NCBI GenBank assembly: GCA_964551445.1
Contig: CAZKCG010000014.1
Location: 1-64,000 of the forward strand
DNA: 64,000 nt
Source: DAOPXV01 sp964551445
GTDB lineage: Bacteria > Muiribacteriota > UBA9980
Reading direction: 5' to 3'
Shown: piece by piece, positions 35,774 through 43,076 of the stretch
Position numbering within the stretch: position 1 is the first letter of the stretch
Layout: each line of letters begins with the position of its first letter
Notes under the pieces: model-generated
The model's input: only the letters and a program-made list of their open reading frames with translations
Told to the model about the DNA's origin: nothing
Databases searched by the model: none
Made by a program: the position numbers and the translations under genes

Positions 35774-36784
35774 GTGGTCATAAAAAAATATATAAAAGAA
35801 CGCACTAACGAACTGGAAGCCATTTTCAAAAAGTTTGCGGGCATCAGAATGGTCATAGTCGGAGACATTATGATCGACGAATACCTCTTCGGAAAATGCT
35901 CGCGCATATCGCCGGAGGCCCCCGTACCGGTCGTGGAAGTATCACGGCGCGAGTTCAGGCCGGGCGGCGCTGCAAACGTGGCCAGAAACGTTCTCGCGCT
36001 CGGCGGAACGGTGTCGTTATGCGGCATCATCGGTTCCGACGGCATCGGCAGGCTCGCCTGCGAAGAATTCGAAAAACTGGGCATAGGCGCGAAAGCCGTT
36101 TTTACTGACGAGACGCGGCCGACAACGCTTAAGACCAGGATCATGGCGCATAATCAACAGATCGCAAGGACCGACATCGAAAAGCGCCATGAAGTATCCG
36201 ACGCCATCCGCGCAAAGATAATGAAATATTTCAAGGATAATTTAAATAAGTTCGACGGAGTGATAATTTCCGATTACGCGAAAGGCCTCGTCAGCAAGAA
36301 CCTCCTTGACGAGCTTCTGCCGTTTTTGCATAAGAACAAAAAGATAGTGACGGTGGATCCCAAGGTCGCCAATTTTTACCACTACCGCGGCGTGACCTCG
36401 ATAACCCCAAACCGTAAAGAACTTTCAGACGTCCTCGGCGTTCCGGTCGAAACCGGCGAACAGCTTATGGCGGGCGGAAAATCGATATTGCACGACCTTT
36501 CACTCGCTTCCCTGCTTGTGACCCTCGGCGAGGAAGGCATGTGCCTCTTTACCGCCGACGGCAAAACCTTCATGATACCGACAGTAGCGCGGGCGGTCTA
36601 TGACGTGACCGGCGCGGGCGACACTGTTATAACCTCTTTCACGATGGCTCTTATCGCCGGAGCGGATTTCGCGACGGCGGCCCTCATATCCAATTTCGCC
36701 GCCGGAGAGGTCGTAGGAATGCTCGGAACTTCAACGGTCGGATGCGACCAGGTCTTTCGCGCGATCAAAAATTTTAAAAAGTAA
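35774..36784 (+). CDS. rfaE1: D-glycero-beta-D-manno-heptose-7-phosphate kinase
   Basis: A 336-aa PfkB-fold kinase matching the N-terminal domain of HldE. It phosphorylates heptose 7-phosphate at C1 on the route to ADP-heptose for LPS core. Motifs are GDIMIDEYLFGKCSRISPEAPVPV (split here), FRPGGAANVARNVLALGG and DVTGAGDT with catalytic D283. The nucleotidyltransferase half of HldE is absent, so a separate partner (HldC/RfaE2) is expected elsewhere. The start is GTG, with GGAGG 6-10 nt upstream. It is strong evidence for LPS and hence an outer membrane. Confidence 0.93.
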   Translation: MVIKKYIKERTNELEAIFKKFAGIRMVIVGDIMIDEYLFGKCSRISPEAPVPVVEVSRREFRPGGAANVARNVLALGGTVSLCGIIGSDGIGRLACEEFEKLGIGAKAVFTDETRPTTLKTRIMAHNQQIARTDIEKRHEVSDAIRAKIMKYFKDNLNKFDGVIISDYAKGLVSKNLLDELLPFLHKNKKIVTVDPKVANFYHYRGVTSITPNRKELSDVLGVPVETGEQLMAGGKSILHDLSLASLLVTLGEEGMCLFTADGKTFMIPTVARAVYDVTGAGDTVITSFTMALIAGADFATAALISNFAAGEVVGMLGTSTVGCDQVFRAIKNFKK

Positions 36785-36821
36785 TTAAACGAGTTTCAGA
36801 TACCGAAGGGAGAGATGAGAA

Positions 36822-38399
36822 TTGAAGATATTAACGGCCGGACAAATGCAGAAAATAGACCAGGCGGCGATGAGAAATTATTCGATACCCGAAATCATTC
36901 TTATGGAGAACGCTGGCCTTCAGACGACGCTCGCCATTATGGAGACATTCCCCGACATAGACCAAAAAAGCGTGCTTATCGTTTCAGGCCCGGGAAACAA
37001 CGGCGGCGACGGCTTCGTCATCGCGCGGCACCTTTCCAACCTTGGTTCTTCAGTGAACGTGGCCATAACTCAAAGCGCCGTCAAATATAAGGGCGTTTCA
37101 GGCGAAAACCTTGAAATATTAAAAAAAATGAATGTCCCGGTCCTTGAGATCACCACCGAAGGATCTATATACGAATTATTGAATATAGCCGCGTTCTCGG
37201 ACGTCATAGTAGACGCGATCTTCGGCACCGGCCTGTCCAAACACATCGAAGGCCATTATCTCGCCCTCATAAACGGCCTGAACAGCGTCCCGGCGCCTAA
37301 GATATCGGTCGATATCCCTTCAGGCATAGACGGTTCCACCGGCCTCGTCATGGGCGCAGCCATAAAAGCAATGTGCACGGTCACTTTCGCGGCCCCGAAG
37401 ATAGGACATGTTTTAGATCCCGGTTCGCACTACATCGGAAAATTTTACATCGCCGATATCAGCATACCGAAAGTTCTTTTAAATTCGCCGGATTTCAAGG
37501 TAAATCTTACGACCGAGAACTTCGTCAGAACTAAACTTCCCGCGCGGCCCGGATCCTCGAACAAGTCGACCTTCGGAAAAGCTCTTTTAATAGGCGGTTC
37601 AAAGCTTTACAGCGGCGCGCCGAAGATCGCCCGCAACGCGCTTCTGCGTTCGGGAGCCGGCGTATCATTCGTAATGGTCCCTGATTCGATATTATCCGAA
37701 ACACAATCCGATAATACGGACGCCATAATCATAGGCTTAAAATCATCTAAGGACGGTTATATCAAAGCCTCTCTCGAAAATATCGAATCGGTCCTTGAAT
37801 TTATCAATATCAATAAGATAACGGCGGTAGGCCTCGGAATGGGCATGACGGATACCGAAGACACCGCGGCATTCGTCGGGGAACTGCTTTCTAAGATCGA
37901 AGTTCCCGTCTGCCTCGACGCCGACGGCCTGTCAGGATTGAAAAAATATAAAGAAAAGATACTCGCCAACCGGGGGCTTAAGCTAGTGATAACTCCCCAT
38001 GCCGGCGAAATGGCGAAACTCATCGGCAGTTCTTCCGAAAGCGTTCTCATGGACCGGCTTAACATCAGCCGCGATTTTTCATCGGAAAATAACTGCGTCA
38101 CGCTTTTAAAAGGGCACCGGACCATAATTTGCGATCAGGAAGGGAAAACCTACATCAACACTTCCGGAAATCCGGCCATGGCCAAAGGCGGAATGGGCGA
38201 CGCTCTCACGGGCCTTATAACGGGATTTCTCACGCTCGGAATGAAACCGATGGACGCCGCAGTATGCGGATGTTACATTCATGGAAAAGCCGGCGATCTG
38301 GCCCTGGCCAAAGTTTTCGAATATTGCATGACAACAAACGATCTTATCGGAAAAATATCGGAAGCCATGGCCGCGGTCGCGGGGACGACGAAAAGATAG
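36822..38399 (+). CDS. nnr: Bifunctional NAD(P)H-hydrate epimerase / ADP-dependent dehydratase
   Basis: A 525-aa repair enzyme for hydrated NAD(P)H. The N-terminal epimerase (YjeF_N) shows MQKIDQAAM, IILMENAG, VSGPGNNGGDGFVIAR and DAIFGTGL. The C-terminal dehydratase (YjeF_C, ribokinase fold) shows GGSKLYSGAPKIARNALLRSG, VITPHAGEMAKL, LLKGHRTII and GNPAMAKGGMGDALTG. The length fits the E. coli fusion (about 515 aa). The start is TTG, with GGGAGAG about 8 nt upstream. It follows rfaE1 by 37 nt in an operon. Its TAG stop lies inside the first heptad of the next intergenic repeat. Confidence 0.95.
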   Translation: MKILTAGQMQKIDQAAMRNYSIPEIILMENAGLQTTLAIMETFPDIDQKSVLIVSGPGNNGGDGFVIARHLSNLGSSVNVAITQSAVKYKGVSGENLEILKKMNVPVLEITTEGSIYELLNIAAFSDVIVDAIFGTGLSKHIEGHYLALINGLNSVPAPKISVDIPSGIDGSTGLVMGAAIKAMCTVTFAAPKIGHVLDPGSHYIGKFYIADISIPKVLLNSPDFKVNLTTENFVRTKLPARPGSSNKSTFGKALLIGGSKLYSGAPKIARNALLRSGAGVSFVMVPDSILSETQSDNTDAIIIGLKSSKDGYIKASLENIESVLEFININKITAVGLGMGMTDTEDTAAFVGELLSKIEVPVCLDADGLSGLKKYKEKILANRGLKLVITPHAGEMAKLIGSSSESVLMDRLNISRDFSSENNCVTLLKGHRTIICDQEGKTYINTSGNPAMAKGGMGDALTGLITGFLTLGMKPMDAAVCGCYIHGKAGDLALAKVFEYCMTTNDLIGKISEAMAAVAGTTKR

Positions 38400-38628
38400 T
38401 GAATAGCGTAAAGTTAATAGTGAATAGTTATGGACTTGCGCGAGCTTCGCTCGCTCTTTATTTAAGTGCATTTGATTTCGCGGGATGAATATTTATCGCC
38501 GGGCGCGGTATCGGCCCGAAATTTACGACAAGCAGAAATCAGGCTACTGAGAAACTATTTTAAAATGGCGGCCAGAGGCCGCGACTAAACTATTCACTAT
38601 TCTTTATTCTCTATTATCTATAGTTATT
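38395..38628. repeat. Heptad-repeat intergenic element, copy 5 (inverted pair, 234 bp)
   Basis: Left arm: AGCGTAA AGTTAAT AGTGAAT AGTTATGG, then a GCGAGC-ttc-GCTCGC hairpin (38440-38454). Right arm (38588-38628, minus strand) reads ATAGAGA ATAAAGA ATAGTGA ATAGTTT, then a GCGGCC...GGCCGC stem and ATTTTAAAATAGTTTCT. The left end overlaps the stop of the NAD(P)HX repair gene. Confidence 0.65.
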
Positions 38629-41339
38629 CAGGTTTTCCGCGTCAAACAGCCGTTTATAATTTTATCTACTTCCTCGATTTTATAAGGCTTCGCAAGAACG
38701 CCGCAAAACCCGTATTTTTTATGGTCTCCCATTATCGGATCGTTCGAGTATCCGCTGGAGACTATAACTCTCGCTCCGGGATCGATCGCCAGCAATTTTT
38801 CGATCGTTTCCCGTCCGCCCATGCCGCCGCGTATGACTATGTCCATTATGACGATGTCGAATAAAAGCCCGGACTCCAGCCGTTTCCGGTATATCTCAAG
38901 CGTTTCATCCCCGTCGCGGGCCGTCTCCACAAGATATCCGCCATCGCTCAAAACCTCGCTCAGCGGGATGAGAACGTCTTCGTCATCATCCATTATAAGT
39001 ATGCTGCCCCTGGAAATAGCGCCGGCGAAGGTTTCATTTTCCGTTCCGGCCGGCGCACGGCTCGAAACGGCCGGAAGGTATATATGAAAACTGGTTCCGG
39101 AACCGGCTGTCGAATCCACGCTTATATAACCGCCATGATTTTTTATGATCGAATAGGTCGTCGAAAGCCCGAGGCCGCTGCCGCCGGTTTTCGTCGTGAA
39201 GTAAGGGTCGAATATTTTCGTGATATTTTCCCCGGATATTCCGGAACCGTCGTCGCTTATGGTCACCGCGATATATTTTCCAGCCAAAAGACCTGAGTCC
39301 TGATCTTTTTCAAACTCAAAATTTTCCGTTTTAATTTTAACGCATCCGTTATCCGCGATAGCCTGCTTCGAATTGATAACGATATTAGTTATTACCTGCG
39401 TGATCTGGCCTTCGTCGGCTTCCGCGCTCCACAGGCCGTCAAAAAGATCGAGCTGTAAAACCACGTTCGACCCGGCAAGCGCGAACTGAGCGGAAAGTTT
39501 TATTATCTCGTTTATCGAGCAGAGTTTTTTTATCGGAGCGCCGCCGCGCGAAAAAGTTATGAGCTGTTCGGTAAGGTTTTTCGCCTTATGCGACACGCCC
39601 TCGGCGCGGGCGAGTATTTCCCTGGTTTTTTCATCGTTCTTTATCCTGTTTTTCGCAAGCGAAATATTACCGATAATTCCCATAAGCACGTTGTTAAAGT
39701 CATGCGCAATACCCCCGGCGAGTATTCCGAGCGATTCGAGTTTAGAGGTTTTTAAAGCTTCCTCCTCCATCTTCTTTCTATCGGTTATATCGCGCGATAC
39801 GCCGACGATGTACTTTTTCCCGGCATTGTCGATATATAAAGTTTTTTTGCTGAGAAAGACCTTCACGGACCCGCCCGCGCCCGGCATCCGCTCCTCGCCT
39901 ATGTAGGCGTTCCCGCTCTTTAAAACCGCGTTATCTCCGCTTACGGCTATATTCGAAGCTTCACCCGGAAAAATATCCATATCCGTTCGGCAGATTATAT
40001 CTTCACGGCTTTTGCCGATGAAACCGCATAGCGAATCATTGACGAGAATATACCGGTGCAGCTCGTCTTTGACGAACATCGGATCTCCGACGGAATTTAT
40101 GATCTTTTCCAGATAATCTCGCGATCCCTTAAGATCAGCCTGCGCCTGTTTTCTCTCGGCAGTTTCCATTACAAGCGATATGAGTTCGGTTATGGTGACC
40201 GCGAAATCGATGTCCTCCTGATCCCAAATCCGGTAACTTTTCTGATGTTCAACGCACAGCACTCCCACTATTTTTCCATGCAGCCAGATAAGGGTGTCCA
40301 TCATCGAAAAAATATTATGATCGCGAAGATATTTCCCTGCAAACTCCGCCGTACGCAGATCATTCCCGGCATCGTAAGCCGCAATGGTCCTGCCTTCCCT
40401 GAGCGCTCTGAAATAAACCGGGAAATCCGCAGCCATGAGTTTCGCTCCGCATTCAAAAGAACCGTCTCGATTATCATACAATTGTTCGCATATTATCGCC
40501 GAATAACCTTCGTCATACCGCCAGAAGCTAACCCTGTCGGTCTCGAATTTTTCCGCGGCGGCTTTTAATAAACGCTTCAGCGCCGGAGTCAGATCGGTAT
40601 TATCCGTTTTGGTCAATTCCAGCGTTATCTGCTGATATTTAAGACGCTTCAGCGCGCGCGCTGTATAGATCGTATTTTTATGCCGGTTAATAAAAAAAGC
40701 GGTGATGAGAATGATGGTAAGAAGCGTTACCGACAGCGGCGCCGCTATGCTTTTATAAATTTCGATCTCCCATTCTCCGGCAAGCATATCGATATTTAAA
40801 ACGCCCACGGGTTTTCCGGTCTTTTTATCTCTGATCGCGACGATCCCCGACACGAATGTTCCCCATTTATCGGTATAAGGTCCAATGGTCGCCGGAACCC
40901 CTGAAATAATAACCTCTTTCCATCCCCGCGGCGCGTCCTCATAAACTTCGCCCTGAACGGCAAGTTGCTTTTCGGGATTTGTGTATCTGTCAGGTTCGGA
41001 ATCAAGATAAAAAACTACTTTATCTTTTCGCAGAACGGATATGCAGATATAGCGAATATCGGACTGTGAATTTCCGATGCGCGTAAAAATTTCTTTTTGT
41101 TTTATGAAAAGGGCGCGGTCTTTTAAAAAAGAATCGTCAACTACCGAATTTATTATATCGTCAGAAATGCCCGACGACACGATGTGAGCTTTGGAAAGAA
41201 GAATTGCACGAAGCTCATTATCCCTGGCGCGGGCGGTTTTATATATTATGATCGAGCCGGCCGCCATTATCAATATGACGCATAAAAAAAGAGGCCACCA
41301 TAACTTTATAAACGATCTGAACTTTTTCAATTTATCCAT
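38628..41339 (-). CDS. Hybrid sensor histidine kinase (Cache-like, GAF, PAS, HisKA, HATPase, REC)
   Basis: A 903-aa membrane sensor. Order: TM1 (about 15-32), periplasmic Cache-like sensor, TM2 (about 210-230), GAF (about 250-410), PAS (about 425-535), HisKA with H546 in GGIAHDFNNVLMGIIGN, HATPase with GLGLSTTYSII, and a C-terminal receiver with D833 in IVIMDIVIRGG. The HDFNN type of H-box and the internal receiver predict a phosphorelay ending in an outside Hpt or response regulator; none is adjacent. The start at 41339 is chosen because the upstream in-frame ATG (41477) lies in the promoter's -35 box. The signal is unknown. Confidence 0.88.
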   Translation of the reverse strand: MDKLKKFRSFIKLWWPLFLCVILIMAAGSIIIYKTARARDNELRAILLSKAHIVSSGISDDIINSVVDDSFLKDRALFIKQKEIFTRIGNSQSDIRYICISVLRKDKVVFYLDSEPDRYTNPEKQLAVQGEVYEDAPRGWKEVIISGVPATIGPYTDKWGTFVSGIVAIRDKKTGKPVGVLNIDMLAGEWEIEIYKSIAAPLSVTLLTIILITAFFINRHKNTIYTARALKRLKYQQITLELTKTDNTDLTPALKRLLKAAAEKFETDRVSFWRYDEGYSAIICEQLYDNRDGSFECGAKLMAADFPVYFRALREGRTIAAYDAGNDLRTAEFAGKYLRDHNIFSMMDTLIWLHGKIVGVLCVEHQKSYRIWDQEDIDFAVTITELISLVMETAERKQAQADLKGSRDYLEKIINSVGDPMFVKDELHRYILVNDSLCGFIGKSREDIICRTDMDIFPGEASNIAVSGDNAVLKSGNAYIGEERMPGAGGSVKVFLSKKTLYIDNAGKKYIVGVSRDITDRKKMEEEALKTSKLESLGILAGGIAHDFNNVLMGIIGNISLAKNRIKNDEKTREILARAEGVSHKAKNLTEQLITFSRGGAPIKKLCSINEIIKLSAQFALAGSNVVLQLDLFDGLWSAEADEGQITQVITNIVINSKQAIADNGCVKIKTENFEFEKDQDSGLLAGKYIAVTISDDGSGISGENITKIFDPYFTTKTGGSGLGLSTTYSIIKNHGGYISVDSTAGSGTSFHIYLPAVSSRAPAGTENETFAGAISRGSILIMDDDEDVLIPLSEVLSDGGYLVETARDGDETLEIYRKRLESGLLFDIVIMDIVIRGGMGGRETIEKLLAIDPGARVIVSSGYSNDPIMGDHKKYGFCGVLAKPYKIEEVDKIINGCLTRKT

Positions 41340-41447
41340 AACTTCTAAAGCCTCTGAAAGCAGCTCTTTCAAAAACCCGACCCCAAAAAATCCGTTCGAT
41401 CCGCGTTTTTCTAAAACGCCGGCAATTAATTGGAAACTCTTTAAGTC

Positions 41448-41477
41448 ATTATACCTTATTCTTTTTAAAAAAGTCAA
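41448..41477 (-). promoter_or_regulatory. Sigma70 promoter for the hybrid kinase
   Basis: On the minus strand TTGACT (41477-41472), 18-nt spacer, TATAAT (41453-41448), with a leader of about 100 nt. Confidence 0.65.
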
Positions 41478-41523
41478 CCCGGCCGGCTGAACAGCCGGTT
41501 ATATTTTTTTGTATCTTTTTTTA

Positions 41524-41552
41524 TTGACAAACAACCCGACTTCTGATATAAT
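41524..41552 (+). promoter_or_regulatory. Consensus promoter for tRNA-Ala
   Basis: TTGACA (41524-41529), 17-nt spacer with TGA extension, TATAAT (41547-41552): a perfect match. Confidence 0.88.
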
Positions 41553-41564
41553 GACTTTCGTTTC

Positions 41565-41637
<73 letters not shown>

Positions 41638-41648
41638 TACAAATATTC

Positions 41649-41679
41649 AAAAGGGCGAATCTTTAATTCGCCTTTTTTT
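41649..41679 (+). terminator. Rho-independent terminator after tRNA-Ala
   Basis: AAAAGGGCGAAT (41649-41660) pairs with ATTCGCCTTTTTTT (41666-41679), giving a GC stem and a seven-T tail. Confidence 0.88.
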
Positions 41680-41830
41680 ATTTTCCGCCCGGTTCAGCTT
41701 TTATTTGATTTTATCTTTCTGATGTTATAAATCGCGATATCCGCATCCAGCGGCTCCATGGCCGCAAGCTCACACTTTCAAAATAAGATCAAAAATAACA
41801 AAAATTAAAAACGACGAGGAACGATCCTGT

Positions 41831-42673
41831 ATGAGCGCATTCGTAAAAACCGACTTTCATGTCCACCCGAACTACTCTTTCGACGCCACGCACGAACCTA
41901 TCGACGATTACTGCCGCCGCGCGCTCGAACTCGGACTCACACAGATCTGCTTCACGCCTCATTACACCTCCGTTCCGGAAGTCATCGAAAAATACGGTTT
42001 CGTAAGAAAGAACGGTAAAAAATTCCCGGTCCTGGGCGACTGGCTTTCAGACTATATCCAGGACGTGGGCTCGGCCGACAAAAAATTTTCAAAAAAAGGG
42101 CTGCGTGTTTTTTCAGGACTCGAGATCGATTACGACACCATTATACATGACGACCTCAAAAAAAGACTGACCGTTGAACATAACCTCGATTACATGCTCG
42201 GATCCGTCCATATAGTCCATGACGGCCTCGACATAATGGTTCCGGGCGAAGCGAACGATATATTCGGCAAAATGAGCATCGACGCTTTTTTCGATATCTA
42301 TTTCGCTAACGTTGAAAAAACTATCGATTCCGGCTTATTCAAATGCATGGCGCATCTGGAAGGCTACCGGCGCTACGGAACGAAAGAAAATCCCGAATAC
42401 GGCGACGCGGCCCTTATTCCCTTCGCGCGTTTCGAACGCGTTTTCAAAAAGATGGCCGCCAGATCTATGGTCCTTGAAATAAACCTTTCCCTTTTCAGGC
42501 ACGGCTTAAATATCATCAACCCCGTAGAGTCCGTTCTAAAGGTCGCTAAAGACTGCGGAATAACTCATGTAACGATCGGTTCGGACGCGCACCGCGTGGC
42601 CGATCTGGCGGGCAACATCGATTTCGCCGAACGCGCCTGCAAAGACATCGGATTTAATATTTTCACGCTGTAA
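41831..42673 (+). CDS. PHP-domain phosphatase, histidinol-phosphatase (HisJ) type
   Basis: A 280-aa PHP metal-dependent phosphoesterase. Metal-ligand motifs in order are TDFHVHPNYSFDA, CFTPHYTSVP, GLEIDY, LGSVHIVHDG, AHLEGYRRYG and TIGSDAHRV. The size and pattern match the HisK/HisJ group that makes histidinol from histidinol phosphate. Other his genes are not nearby, so a different phosphomonoester is possible. GAGG lies about 12 nt upstream of the ATG. It is convergent with the chemosensory cluster. Confidence 0.85.
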   Translation: MSAFVKTDFHVHPNYSFDATHEPIDDYCRRALELGLTQICFTPHYTSVPEVIEKYGFVRKNGKKFPVLGDWLSDYIQDVGSADKKFSKKGLRVFSGLEIDYDTIIHDDLKKRLTVEHNLDYMLGSVHIVHDGLDIMVPGEANDIFGKMSIDAFFDIYFANVEKTIDSGLFKCMAHLEGYRRYGTKENPEYGDAALIPFARFERVFKKMAARSMVLEINLSLFRHGLNIINPVESVLKVAKDCGITHVTIGSDAHRVADLAGNIDFAERACKDIGFNIFTL

Positions 42674-42715
42674 AAATTTAAAGCGATAAGATCAGGAAAA
42701 AGGCACGCCATCATT

Positions 42716-43066
42716 TTATGGCCGGGTTATATATTTCTCCAGCTCGAAACTTTTCTTTTCTTCGGTGGCTAAAAACATTCCATTTTTATTTGAAAATACC
42801 GAACCGGAAGCCGAGCCGGAACCGCCGCAGAAAACGATCAGCGGAGTATCCGCGCTCAGCTTTCTTAGTTCGATCGCCACTTCAAAACCAGTAACGGCCC
42901 TCATGAACATTTCAATGTAAACAGCATCGAATTTATGTCGTTCCAGAAGCCCGGCGGCTTTTTCCAGAGAGTCGGTTATCACCGCCGAACAGCCATTCTC
43001 ATAAAGAAATCCGTTTATTTTTAACGCCTTTTTTTCATCATCTTCTATCAAAAGCACCAGATGCAT
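42716..43066 (-). CDS. Receiver-like protein with Glu in place of the phospho-acceptor Asp
   Basis: A 116-aa CheY-sized protein with the receiver fold: HLVLLIEDDEKKALKINGFL holds the acidic pair D9-D10. The usual 'DLVLLDLxMP' strand reads DAVYIEMFM with E52 at the acceptor site. The switch Thr/Ser is Cys (VFCGG), and the conserved Lys of the last strand is not evident. It should not be phosphorylated normally and may be locked in one state or act as a scaffold. It is the last gene of the chemosensory operon; an alternative start at 43090 overlaps the kinase gene by 14 nt. Confidence 0.78.
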   Translation of the reverse strand: MHLVLLIEDDEKKALKINGFLYENGCSAVITDSLEKAAGLLERHKFDAVYIEMFMRAVTGFEVAIELRKLSADTPLIVFCGGSGSASGSVFSNKNGMFLATEEKKSFELEKYITRP

Positions 43067-43076
43067 ATTATTCAGC

